DNA of 64,000 nt, from positions 93,771 through 157,770 of the forward strand of contig CAUYUJ010011181.1 of the NCBI GenBank assembly GCA_963575745.1, in the 5' to 3' direction. The stretch's first letter is position 1. Every line of letters starts with the position of its first letter. The stretch comes from Prorocentrum cordatum (Eukaryota > Sar > Dinophyceae > Prorocentrales > Prorocentraceae). The notes beneath the pieces are model-generated. The model worked only from the letters and a program-made list of their open reading frames with translations. It did no database searches and had not been told where the DNA came from. Below are positions 43,147 through 52,818 of the stretch, piece after piece. A program made the position numbers and the translations under genes.

Positions 43147-45547
43147 TGGTAGCGGAGCTGGCCGCACTCTCGTGTGTTCAGCTCTTGCTCTTCTTAGCCT
43201 CATACTCTTCGGCACGATCTTCGTGACCACCTACCACCCTGCGCTATCACTCCCAGTACGTTTACGAGGATCTATCCAAGAGCAAGAAGCGACACGAGAG
43301 GTACGACGTCTAGACAACGACATTGGTACCATATGCGCTTCACCATTGCGCTACTACCAACCGCTCGGCAACGAGCCAAAAGCGCAATACCTGAAGCATG
43401 GGCGGAGAGATCCGCCATATAGAGCGCCTCGAAGACTCGACAAGGCGCTACCCCAGCGCGGCAACGCGCCTCATAACCACCCCTATCTACACAGCCTTGG
43501 GCTGGTTATCTTCGCTATCATATGGTTCGCGCTGGGGGCAGCAATCGGACACATGCGTCGTGGAGACAACAGCACCGATGGGCAAACACATGGCCCATAT
43601 TGGGACCCTCAAGGCAACGTACCTTTCCGCGAGTACGTTTATGAGGTCAACGCATGGCTCAACGTCGCAAGCGGACGTATGACGCCACAGGCCCAAGCGG
43701 CCGCCATACAACGCGGCCTGGGTGGCCTAGCGAGGACACTCGCCATGAGGGTACCGCCTGACATTATAAATTATGGTGCTGACATCGATGGGGTCCACAC
43801 CGACCCAGTGACCTACATCATGTTCCTCCTAAGCATGAAGTTCGAACGCCTGGAAGATGAGCGCCAGCTCACTTCCGGCACACAACTCATCGACTTCCAC
43901 GTGCCTCACGGGGAACGAATCGATGTCACCCTTACCCGATTTGAAATGGCCCGACTTGAGGCACAGTCGGTGGGATTTGACCTTCCCAGCTTCCAACTAC
44001 TGACCACGATCCTGTTCCGCGCCTTAGGCGTCGGCAACCAGCGAGCCATGCAACTCTTACAGCCACTCAACCACCAAATGCCCCGAACACAACAACAGTA
44101 TGATGTGTTGCTGGAGAGGATGCGTTCGATAGGCCACCTATCTGAACGGTCTCCTGGTAATATAGGATCTGTGTTTGGAAGGGGAAGGGGATCTGGTAGT
44201 GGAAATTTCTACACTACCTTGACCACTGAAGCCCAGCCTGGGAACGGGCCCTCAAGCATATGGGCCGATGATCCTGGAGAATCCACTGCTCTACTAGCAG
44301 GAGATCGATCACAACCAAGCTGGGCAACCAGCCCTCCTTCTAGAGAACCACAACCACACCGTTCTCTATGGGGTGAATCAAACCCCCTAACCGACGGTGT
44401 ATCCACCTGCTTGGGAGACGAGGATTTCGACTCCGGCACCGACGCAGATACTATATCATCAGACGGTGTTGAAGCTTTAGATTGGCCAGATATTATGAAT
44501 ATGGATAATGACAATCAGCGTGATGAACATTTGTTTTGGTTATTACAACAGGCTAAACGGAGGTGGAGGAAGTTCACGCGAAAACCAGTGCGTCGTGTTA
44601 GGAGGGGGATACGGAGGAGTTTCAAGGGAAAAGGTAAAGGTAAACGAGGTCGTCGGAGGTTGAACGGACGAGGCATCACGGCATTCCTCCAGAGGCTCTC
44701 AGATGAACAATATGATGAGATATTCTTCGGGGGAAAGGGCCGTGGCAAGGGCCGTAGAGAGACCTCAGGAAAAGGCAAGGGTAGGCGGGGAAACCCGCGA
44801 GGTAGAGACGGCCAGGTTCTTAAGTGCCATGAGTGCGACAGTGCCGACCATCTTGTGCGAGATTGTCCAGCGAAGGGAAATGGAAAGGGCAGGTCGACCG
44901 AAGTCCATTTTGGCTCAAGTGAACCATTCATCGAATATCTGAGCCTCCAGGATTTTGAGGCCATGGAACAGATATTTTACACTCGGGTCAGTTGCATGGA
45001 CAACGTCGACGAGCTCGAGGCGTATGGTCATGGATTGTACGCGTACTACCTCGAGTACGTCCGCCGGTTTGTTATTGGCAACAACGAGCTCACTCCCGTG
45101 GATCACGGTACGCTGGGAAATCAGCCTCTGTCTTTCTTCGACTGGATGTTCGGGAACCCAGGCAACATCATGGCCTACGAAAGCAGTGGCGAGGACATCG
45201 CTGTGGAGGCCTCGCCTTCCGAGGTTGAGCGCAACCTCCAACCTCCACCTGAACTCCCGCCTGGAAACAGGCCTACCTATCCCCAAACTAATGAAGAACT
45301 TACTGATATGGAATCTCAAGCGTTTGTTCAAGCTTTCATTGCAGGTGAACCAGAGATCCCATTTGTACCCCCTGGTTCGCTTGCTCCAGGCGAGTGCGGA
45401 CCACGCACACTTCTGCATGCCCTCATGAGGATGCATGAGATACTTATCATCGCATATCCCGAGAGTCAAGAGAGCATCGAAGCTGGCATCGTGATGCTGC
45501 AGGACACCGACGCCTGCGATGACTCGGAGTTAGTGTTGGCAGCTTGA
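42995..45547 (+). CDS. Gag-like protein with CCHC zinc knuckle
   Basis: Open frame from the first ATG at 42995 (inside the left repeat) to TGA at 45545-45547. A start at 43553 is an alternative and would exclude two hydrophobic stretches (about 43165-43235 and 43495-43552). The central part (about 43600-44200) is helical and resembles copia gag (FREYVYEVNAWL, FLLSMKFERLEDERQLT, IDVTLTRFEMARLEAQ). A basic Gly/Lys/Arg tract (44560-44815) precedes CHECDSADHLVRDC (44824-44865), a CX2CX4HX4C nucleic-acid-binding knuckle. The C-terminal 220 residues are acidic. The frame stays open past the TGA into the next ORF. Expected role: packaging of the element RNA. Confidence 0.75.
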   Translation: MCWKDRYIDLILSYPSTPHIVFLRHGIGCNVSSSASHGDGCYLTYQAHFRLGSGAGRTLVCSALALLSLILFGTIFVTTYHPALSLPVRLRGSIQEQEATREVRRLDNDIGTICASPLRYYQPLGNEPKAQYLKHGRRDPPYRAPRRLDKALPQRGNAPHNHPYLHSLGLVIFAIIWFALGAAIGHMRRGDNSTDGQTHGPYWDPQGNVPFREYVYEVNAWLNVASGRMTPQAQAAAIQRGLGGLARTLAMRVPPDIINYGADIDGVHTDPVTYIMFLLSMKFERLEDERQLTSGTQLIDFHVPHGERIDVTLTRFEMARLEAQSVGFDLPSFQLLTTILFRALGVGNQRAMQLLQPLNHQMPRTQQQYDVLLERMRSIGHLSERSPGNIGSVFGRGRGSGSGNFYTTLTTEAQPGNGPSSIWADDPGESTALLAGDRSQPSWATSPPSREPQPHRSLWGESNPLTDGVSTCLGDEDFDSGTDADTISSDGVEALDWPDIMNMDNDNQRDEHLFWLLQQAKRRWRKFTRKPVRRVRRGIRRSFKGKGKGKRGRRRLNGRGITAFLQRLSDEQYDEIFFGGKGRGKGRRETSGKGKGRRGNPRGRDGQVLKCHECDSADHLVRDCPAKGNGKGRSTEVHFGSSEPFIEYLSLQDFEAMEQIFYTRVSCMDNVDELEAYGHGLYAYYLEYVRRFVIGNNELTPVDHGTLGNQPLSFFDWMFGNPGNIMAYESSGEDIAVEASPSEVERNLQPPPELPPGNRPTYPQTNEELTDMESQAFVQAFIAGEPEIPFVPPGSLAPGECGPRTLLHALMRMHEILIIAYPESQESIEAGIVMLQDTDACDDSELVLAA
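43147..43163 (+). promoter_or_regulatory. tRNA primer binding site (initiator Met type)
   Basis: TGGTAGCGGAGC directly follows the left repeat. It matches 10 of 12 bases of the common copia PBS for initiator tRNA-Met (TGGTATCAGAGC). It would prime minus-strand synthesis. Confidence 0.75.
43363..43376 (+). repeat. GNRA hairpin family, representative copy
   Basis: GCTCG-GCAA-CGAGC. Other copies begin at 43456, 44785, 45112, 45259, 45739, 45814, 46030, 46513, 46747, 47323, 47404, 48012, 48548, 48807, 48855, 49110, 49722, 50214, 50295, 50784, 50817, 51352, 51441, 51884, 52500, 52758, 53858, 54368, 55692, 56098, 56353, 56991, 57780, 58389, 58415 and 58565, each 14 bases long. Stems are GCNNG/CNNGC with compensating changes; loops are GAAA, GCAA, GTAA, GGAA, GAGA or GGGA. 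Usually followed by CT. Confidence 0.9.
44898..44919 (+). other. Spliced-leader-like sequence inside gag
   Basis: CCATTTTGGCTCAAG (44905-44919) is identical to the last 15 bases of the dinoflagellate SL, preceded by CCGAAGT where the SL has CCGTAG. It lies 32 bases after the zinc knuckle and is read through in frame. Confidence 0.6.
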
Positions 45548-45562
45548 ACTCTCATCGACAGC

Positions 45563-47488
45563 GTGCATCCTGAGGGCGTGCAGAGACGCGTGATATACTC
45601 CCGCGGGAGATGGCGTGCTGCTCTTGAAAGGGCCATCGCCATGCGCGGTCAGGCTCTTCCTCCGCCAGGATGGGGTCTCCAGGCGGTGGGACTATGGCCA
45701 AACAACACGGCCATGCGCAACATCGCCGGGCAGCCTGTGCTCGGCAACGAGCCTGAGCCGACAACCGTGCCGCCTACCCCGGGACAGCCGAGCGACGCAC
45801 AGGCGCCGGCAATGCAGGGAAACCTGCCTGTCCCGGCTGCGCCAATGGCCATCATCATTGGCAGTTCTACATCAGAAGAAGAAGAGGGCGATGGTTGCGG
45901 GCTAGGCGAGGACGAAGCCACAATCCTCATGATGGAAGTCAACGGGGAGGTAGAGGTGGACTTTGATCCTGACGAGCCTGAAGCACCATCACCATCGGCA
46001 CAAGCGCCATTTGCGCCGAGCTCCAGCCGGCAGGGAAACCTGCCTCACGTGGCCGATCCGCCTGGGATCGCACAGGGGCCTCCGCAGGCGCCTCCGCCGG
46101 CTACCACTCAGGCTGCTTCGGCAGCCTCTTCTGATGAGAATGCTGGAAGGTCTCGTTCCCATCCGCGTGTCAGAGGAGAGCCACATCCACAGGCTCGGCT
46201 TCCTCGTGAGTGGAGGCAGGCTGGCCCGAGAGAGCGCGCTCTCAGGCGAGGAGGCCAGCTGCTTCCGTATAATGGCCCAAGACGCCGAAAAGGGGAACAC
46301 TCGGCCTTCGGCAAGGGCAACCCTGCCTATAGGGGCGCTGAGGGTAAAGCCATCCGCGGAGGCTATCATCTTGCAACAAACATCCGCCGCCCTGAAATTG
46401 AAGAAGTGCGGGCGCAGCTGCGAAACATCATCGCGGCTCGCAATCAGTATAGGCCTCAAGCAGCTTGCGGACCTTGTTCCGAGCCGTTCCAGAACCACAG
46501 GCCGGGATGCCCCGTTGGCAACAATGAAGGTCTGAACCCAAACAGGGGCAAAACCCCTCATAAAGAGGGCCATCCGCCACTTATCCCGATGACACAGGAC
46601 GAGATCGCAGAAGTGAATCGTCGTCTCGGGATCCTGGGCCACTTGGATCCGAAACAGGAAGAGGAGAAGTCTACCCCGGTTCCAAGGGGAGGACTGGTGC
46701 CCATGACCCAGGAAGGGAAAGACGCGCTCTTTAGTCTTCCTGGTATGCGAGGAAACTCGCCCGGCGTTTCTAGTCAGTCCCAACAACCAGAACCGACATC
46801 TAAGGATGAACAGAAGGCCCAACGTGTTGCGGAGGACGAGGAAAGTATGCGGATAGCAGACGAACGCGCACGCGAGGCAACCCGCAAGATGTTGGAGGAT
46901 TCCCACAAGATTTACATGAAGGGGGCTAGGAAACCCCCGCTCCCACTACTTTGGAAGGCTAAGAGTGAAGCCCCGGCACCGAAGTCGTCTTCGGAGGTGA
47001 AACCGAAGTCGCGCTCTCAGGATCCTGGGCCAGATGTGCAGATGGAGGCGCCTCGCTCTGCAACTCCGAGACCGCCGATTGGCGCAGCTCCTGCACAAGC
47101 GTCTGAGCCCAAGCAGCAACCTCGGGACCCTGTGCAGGAACGGAGACGCCCGCCTAGTCGCAGCAGCTCCATTGCTAAAAGGGCGGCAGCTTTCGAGCGC
47201 ACCGGGTATGCCCCTGCGCCAGCTTCGCCTGTGGCGGCCCGTTCCAAAAGGTCCGACGAAGGTGCTATGTCTAGGGGTACCTGGGTGCCGACGATTAGGG
47301 GCAGCGCCAGTCGCGGATCACCGCGGGGAAACCCGCCAGGCGCTGCCGCTGCAGCTTCCTCCTCTTCAGGAGCCGCAGCCTCTTCAGCGACAGAGGCTCC
47401 TATGCGGGGGAACCCGCCCGTGGATCAGCTGCACCACCCAGGGGGCACGTCCTTTCACCAGTGGGACTCCGAGTGTGATCAGGGATAG
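45563..47488 (+). CDS. Pro-rich region of the element polyprotein
   Basis: Same frame as gag, separated from it only by the TGA at 45545. About 640 codons, rich in Pro, Ala, Arg and Glu, with low-complexity stretches. Recognisable features are a cysteine-rich CGPCSEPFQNHRPGC (near 46468-46512; CX2CX6HX3C) and seven of the GNRA hairpins, read mainly as GN-P peptides (QGNLP, RGNSP, RGNPP). A helical part (about 46800-46915) precedes the frame change. No enzyme domain recognised. The frame closes at 47486-47488; coding appears to move to the next frame just before, at about 47440-47480. Confidence 0.5.
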   Translation: MHPEGVQRRVIYSRGRWRAALERAIAMRGQALPPPGWGLQAVGLWPNNTAMRNIAGQPVLGNEPEPTTVPPTPGQPSDAQAPAMQGNLPVPAAPMAIIIGSSTSEEEEGDGCGLGEDEATILMMEVNGEVEVDFDPDEPEAPSPSAQAPFAPSSSRQGNLPHVADPPGIAQGPPQAPPPATTQAASAASSDENAGRSRSHPRVRGEPHPQARLPREWRQAGPRERALRRGGQLLPYNGPRRRKGEHSAFGKGNPAYRGAEGKAIRGGYHLATNIRRPEIEEVRAQLRNIIAARNQYRPQAACGPCSEPFQNHRPGCPVGNNEGLNPNRGKTPHKEGHPPLIPMTQDEIAEVNRRLGILGHLDPKQEEEKSTPVPRGGLVPMTQEGKDALFSLPGMRGNSPGVSSQSQQPEPTSKDEQKAQRVAEDEESMRIADERAREATRKMLEDSHKIYMKGARKPPLPLLWKAKSEAPAPKSSSEVKPKSRSQDPGPDVQMEAPRSATPRPPIGAAPAQASEPKQQPRDPVQERRRPPSRSSSIAKRAAAFERTGYAPAPASPVAARSKRSDEGAMSRGTWVPTIRGSASRGSPRGNPPGAAAAASSSSGAAASSATEAPMRGNPPVDQLHHPGGTSFHQWDSECDQG

Positions 47489-48707
47489 ACTTGCTCTGCG
47501 GAAGCTCCCACCGATGCGCTCGGTGGATGAGGCATTCATGAAGAAATGCAGGCAAGCTAACATCCTTCTTACATCCAATCACACTCTCAAACAGCTGAGT
47601 AAAGCTCTCAGCAGGATATGCAGACATGCGCCAGGCAAACCACACAATCCTGTGTGGGACCTGGCTTCCTTCGATGATCATGATGGTTGGGTTAACCTCG
47701 TGGAACTCATGAATGATTATCAGTGGAACACAGGAAAATCGAGACACGACGGGTATAATTCCAGACATGACGAGGCCAAAGTCATCAATGCGAACCTATA
47801 TGCTCGCACAGTTGACCAACTGGCAGCCATCATGATGGAAGTGGTTCATGTCCGTGAACCAGACGGAGAAGAAAAACAGCGCCTTCAGTTCAAGGTGTTA
47901 ATGCGGGACTCCGGTGAGCCCGAGATTTTCATCCGCGCCTCTCAGGGGCATTCATGGACATTGAAAGCTCCATGGTCGCTGTACAACTATATTGTACTGT
48001 GCGACCAACCTGCCGGGAGACCGGCCCCGTACCCCGAGGTAGCCATGCATGGCGCTCGGTGGTATGCCTTCGAAGGCATCATGTGGCACGGTCTGTCCTG
48101 TAGACCCGAGCACAACACGAAGAAACGGGGAACAGGCCGGTCACACATCCACTTCGTGCCGACGGTCCGCCGTCGTGCCGTAAACAGTGGGTGGGACCCA
48201 GACTCCGACATCATCATCTTCGTAGATTGGCATAAGGCCATGCAAGATGGTATAAAGTTCTGTTGGTCTGATAACGGAGTCCTTTTGTCCGAGGGAAACA
48301 ACGGTATCATTGAACCGTATTACATTTCCCATGTAGAGGACCTGGCCACGGGGAAGCACTGGCACAATCCCGAGTGCATGGGGGATCGCCGGGCGCGAGT
48401 CCCCCCCGCCGTGCTGTCGGCCCCTGGCAGGTGGGCTGACGTTGGCAGTGCCAGCGTCAAACACCAGTGGTCCCGAGACCAAGAGGGCGTCGACCCTCCC
48501 ATGGTCTACCTCCACAGGGAGGTTGGGGACCACTATAGTCCCGCCAAGTTGGGAAACCAGCCTGAGGTCCACCAGATCTTCATGATCACCGAGAGTGAGG
48601 CCTGGAGCGCGGCTCCAAGCCGCGCCCCAAGCCAAGGGCCTAGCGCCGTGTCTTGGCAGGCCATCAGCACCTCGGACTTGGACCAGAGCGGCTGCTTTGA
48701 GCCCTGA
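47440..48707 (+). CDS. Tpt1/KptA-like RNA 2'-phosphotransferase segment
   Basis: Family reaction: transfer of an internal RNA 2'-phosphate to NAD+, known from tRNA splicing. Motifs in order: LSKALSRICRHAP (47595-47633) with the Arg-His pair (47622-47627); DDHDGWVNLVELM, the usual D-x-D-G-W-V-x-V-x-x-L block; IRASQGHSW (47931-47957) with the third residue, Arg 47934; MWHGLS (near 48081), the x-H-G-T motif; SHIHFVPTVRRR (about 48141-48176) with the fourth Arg; DIIIFVDWHKAMQDGIKFCW (48210-48269) and SDNGVLLSE (near 48270), as in 'D-x-x-K-A-x-x-x-G-x-x-F-x-x-S-x-N-G-V-x-L-T'. The length from first to last motif (about 240 residues) suits the family. Frame open to TGA 48705-48707. It sits between gag and protease and lies in its own frame. 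One GNRA hairpin (48012) lies within it. Confidence 0.85.
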
Positions 48708-51700
48708 ACAGGTGGAGCAATTGGCGGATAGGTTATATCAACAGGACCCCTGGGCCGCAGGCCAGGGAGCAATGTCCGCCATGGCGACGCGAAATCGTCA
48801 GGCCATGCAGGGAAACCTGCCTATAAATGGACTCAGAGCTGAGATGCCTGAGCCGCAGGGAGACCCGCAGACGTTCGGCCGCATCTTTGGAGAGCCTTCT
48901 CGATTTGAGCAGATGCATGGGAGCCCCTCGCAGGGCATGCACGCACCGAGGGGCATGACCCCAATGGCTACGCCACCTGCACAGTCTCCGTTCGGGACTC
49001 CTGGCCGCCCTGCCACGAACGGCACCCTCATGGAGAGGATCGCAGCGGCTAGGGCCGAGCATGGTGCAGCTCTCCTGAACATGATGCCGCCCGGCACCCC
49101 AACGAGTCAGCAGGGAAACCTGCCCGGCACCCCAAGCCATCATCGGCCGTTTGCTGGACAAACCACAGTCGCTGGTGTGCCGGATGACTACCGTGCAAGA
49201 GTGGCGGCCGCTGTGCAGCAGGTGCAGAGCCATAATCTGCCTCACCCAAGTGGTCAGAGGTGGAGGCCGGCCTGGTCCTGGGAGCCTGAGGGTCCCAACC
49301 CAAGGGATCCTGCTCGGCAGCGAGCCTTCATCCCAGCGTTCAATGCTCCCCCGAGCATGGCCCAGGGCCAGAGGCCGCCGCCAGCGCACATGAATCCGCC
49401 ATTGTACCCTGATGGGTCCAGAGTCCCGAACAAGTTTGTTCGCGAATTGGCGGATCAGCTCCACAGCCTCACTAACGTGCGCTGTAGTGATCAATCTATG
49501 TATCCGCACATGGCCTTCATGCCTTCGCCGACGACGCCAGATGTGGCTGTCCAGCCCACTGCCCATTCGATATCGTCTGGCAGTAGAGGCGTGCCTGATT
49601 ATATCAGGCAGACATACCACACTCAACAGGCATGCCTTAGGCGCAGACAGGCCGTGCAGAACGTGCGAGATCATTCGCGTGCAGCTGCGCTTGAGGTTGT
49701 GAGAAACAGAGGCTCACCTTTGCGAGGGAACTCGCCTGCTGTGACCCCTACCGCCTCCGTGCCAAATGCCGGAGTGCCGGAGGTGCTGGATCCATCAGGA
49801 GCTCCCCCAGCTGCCTTCATGCCCTCCGAGACAGTATTGGAGAGACAGCGGCGGGTATATCCCAGAGCAGCAGATGTGGAAGTTTTCACTGGGATGGAAG
49901 ATACCTGTGCGGTATGCCTCGAAGAATTTCAGCCCAGGGAAAGTGTTTACCGTTTGAGGTGTAATCACTTGTTCCATGAGGGGTGCTGGAATTCAAATGT
50001 GGTGGGCCATGTCGCAAATCAGCGCGAGGGAGATCCTCGGCAGCCACCGTGTGCTATCTGCCGAGCACCTGGCATCATAGCGTCATCATTCCCGTGGACC
50101 GGCTCCTTCATTCAGACTCCTGAGCAAGCAGCGATGGAGCTGCGGGAGTTGAGGAGCATGGTGGAGGAGATGACGGCCAGGATGCTAGATAGGCAGACAG
50201 CTCAGCCCCAACAGCAGGGAAACCTGCCAGAGGAGGTGAGGCCGCCGATGGAGGCGGGATACTTCGATCAGCTTATCCCGATGACGGCGCCTCAGCAGGG
50301 AAACCTGCCTAATACTCCTCAGATGTCTCCCCAGAGTGGGGGCGGGGCAGAGATGGCACTGGGCCCTGACCAGCTGCGTGAGTTGCGTGTTCGGCATTTC
50401 CAGAATCAAATGGATAATGCACACACAACCTTTATGCTGGATGCCGATAATCCTGAGACTGATAGTCCGTCGTTTGACATCTCAGATTCCTCAGTGGCAG
50501 CAGCAGCAACGGCAGCCAGGGCCGTCGATATCACAGCGACGAACGAGGAGTTCGAGGAGTGGCTGCAATACAGGGATCACCTCACGAATGAGGGGCTGCA
50601 GGATATTGCCCTTCACTCGTATCTGACGCTGACGAGACGCACGACCCGCGAGCAGTATAAGAGCATACGTGATGAGTATGCCAACTGGCGGGAGGGGCGC
50701 GGCGATCACGTCCAGCACGTGTCGTACTTCCAGTACATCGACCTGGTGCGTATGGCCGAAGGCAGGCCGTATGCCAGCGTCATGCGGGGCAACCCGCCAG
50801 GGAGTGCGACCGACTCGCGGGGAAACCCGCCTGACGGCACAGCCGACACTTCAGAAACGGTGCACATCAAGCAGCCGAGTAAGACGTTCCTGGATGATGG
50901 TGGAGATTCCATCCTCATCGATGTAGGCTCGAAGATCAACATCATGGGCGAGAACGCGAGCCGCAAGTTCGTCCAGGCTGCTGAGGCACACGGCCGTACT
51001 TGTACGTTCGAGCCCCGCTCTCGTTTGAATATCAACGGAGTGGGAGAAGGGTCGGCCCCAGCGGATACCGTAGGCACATTCAGTATTGCCTGCGAGTACC
51101 AGGGGTCGACCCAGCTCGATTCATATAAGACGAACATTGTGTCAGGCTGTGGCAAAGACCTGCCGGCCATCCTAGGCCTCGATAGTATGCAGGACAAACG
51201 CACGATCATCGTGCTTGAACGAGGCCAGGAGAAGCTGATATTCCCTGGAAAGGGGCAGGTCAAAATGGAGCTCCCCGAGGGCTCCAAGATCATGCCGACG
51301 ACGAAGTTGCCGTCAGGGCATCTGTCGATCAGGTGTGATCGTTTTGGAGCTGCGGGGCAACCCGCCTCGAGCTCAAGCAGCACGTCATTCCAGACGGTGC
51401 TGACGGGCGAGCCGACCCCGGCGCAGGAGCGCGAGCAATTGCAGGGAAACTTGCCTCAGGGGTTTATGGAGACGCTCGCCAAGGCCACTATGCGAGGCGA
51501 CAACATCGACGATCTTGAATCGTTCGATTGCTTCGTTGCCAGGACACTGGCCCGTCATGGTGGAAGTTTTCCCATGGGCGCTGTACGGTCCCGCCGGAAG
51601 ATAGTGATGGGGTGCACTAACCGTGAGCTGCAGACGGTCAGCGACGCTAGGTCCAAAGGCGTGCTGAAACAGCTGATGGATAATCCATCCATGCTGACAG

Positions 51701-51813
51701 CATTTGCGGAGCAATCCGCCTCTGAGGCCACGGCGCGCTGCAGTGCTGAGCTCCAGCATCTGATGGAAGCCCAGATGCTGGCAGACATTGCAGGCACATC
51801 TTCTTTATCTTGA
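48708..51813 (+). CDS. RING-H2 finger plus retropepsin-like protease region
   Basis: Long frame (open from 48595, credible from about 48700) to TGA 51811-51813. N-terminal 380 codons are Pro/Met/Gln-rich. A RING-H2 finger follows: CAVCLEEF (49906-49929), RCNHLFHEGC (about 49957-49988) and CAIC (50050-50061), giving C-C-C-H-H-C-C-C ligands as in E3 ubiquitin ligases. A helical linker with poly-QGNLP leads to the protease-like domain: SILIDVGSKINIMG (50909-50950) in the place of the D-T/S-G active site, an LNINGVGEG strand and AILGLDSM (51168-51191), the I-L-G-x-D motif of retropepsins. Active site reads D-V-G. Twelve GNRA hairpins lie within. Expected role of the protease: polyprotein cleavage. 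Confidence 0.7.
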
Positions 51814-52818
51814 AGATGGCAGGGCGACGTCGCCCCCTCGTCGTCTTGCCTGTTGGCCGAAAAGCCGGGGGGTAACAAGGACAGCGGGGTAACCTGCCTT
51901 AGTAAGAGGGCTTTTGTCATTGAAGATACGAGAGAGGCTTGCGCCGACCTCCGCACCCGAGGTTATATCTGTGATCGTATTTCCCACAATGAGCTTATGA
52001 CAAGCGTGGGCACAGATTACCTGGGTGCGGTGATCAGTGGAGATTACACTCTCATATGGATTAGTACCCCGGGTGACTGGTATGTACGAAGTCCAGGAAA
52101 GAGAGTGGCCCCACATTGGTCACGTATCCAGAACCTGTTGATAAAAGCCAAGAAACTCCGTATGAAGATCATTATATTTGGTCCCCCAGGATATGTTTGG
52201 AAGTTATCTCCAGTACGTGATACCCTGGAAGATCTTAAGTTGTCAGTAGTACGGATGCGTTTGTGTCATTTCGGTATTCGGTTCAATATGCAAGACAGTA
52301 CACCGAGTGGTACTTATATGCAGGTAGCGTCATCAATACCGATTAGCTCGAAGCTGTGGGCATGTACATGCAAACAGGCAATACCACAACATGTGTTGGA
52401 TTGGTACGGCCATACAGTACGGCATGCTGAATGGCGAGCTCAGACACGTACTACACTCATCCGTCATCTGAACGACAACATCCTGGGGAGCACCACCACG
52501 CACGGAAACGTGCCTGTATATTTAAACACTTATACACGTACGGACCATAACATCCATCATTACGTGACGACCAACAAGAGAGGACCGAACTGGTCTGATG
52601 TTATCCGACGTGTAACGATTAACCTGGATACCAATGCGGTAATTCAGGATATCTCAGTTACCGATCAACCAACAGGGTATGATTGGCATGCACCACTACC
52701 TGCAGGGGTTGCCAACGTCAGCACTCGGTTGTATTGGCAAACCGAGGAACCGGTCTTGCTCGGAAACGAGCCTACGTACTCAATCACCACAGAAACCTCG
52801 ACGCGTCATCATAGATGA
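51814..52818 (+). CDS. Conserved polyprotein segment, function unknown
   Basis: Same frame as the protease ORF, after the TGA at 51811. From about 51900: RAFVIEDTREACADLRTRGY, YTLIWISTPGDW, IQNLLIKAKKLRMKIIIFGP, then a Cys/Trp-containing part. I recall similar segments between protease and integrase in dinoflagellate copia-like elements, but know no function. Alternating beta-strand/helix pattern suggests an alpha/beta fold. Closes with TGA 52816-52818 after two GNRA hairpins (52500, 52758). Confidence 0.45.
   Translation, partial: RWQGDVAPSSSCLLAEKPGGNKDSGVTCLSKRAFVIEDTREACADLRTRGYICDRISHNELMTSVGTDYLGAVISGDYTLIWISTPGDWYVRSPGKRVAPHWSRIQNLLIKAKKLRMKIIIFGPPGYVWKLSPVRDTLEDLKLSVVRMRLCHFGIRFNMQDSTPSGTYMQVASSIPISSKLWACTCKQAIPQHVLDWYGHTVRHAEWRAQTRTTLIRHLNDNILGSTTTHGNVPVYLNTYTRTDHNIHHYVTTNKRGPNWSDVIRRVTINLDTNAVIQDISVTDQPTGYDWHAPLPAGVANVSTRLYWQTEEPVLLGNEPTYSITTETSTRHHR

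Noticed and set aside
46311-46324. AGGG-CAA-CCCT as a further GNRA hairpin
   Set aside because: Three-base loop; does not fit the family consensus.
46534-46558. AGGGG-CAAAA-CCCCT as a further GNRA hairpin
   Set aside because: Stem pairs well but the loop has five bases and is not GNRA; counted as at most a degenerate relative.
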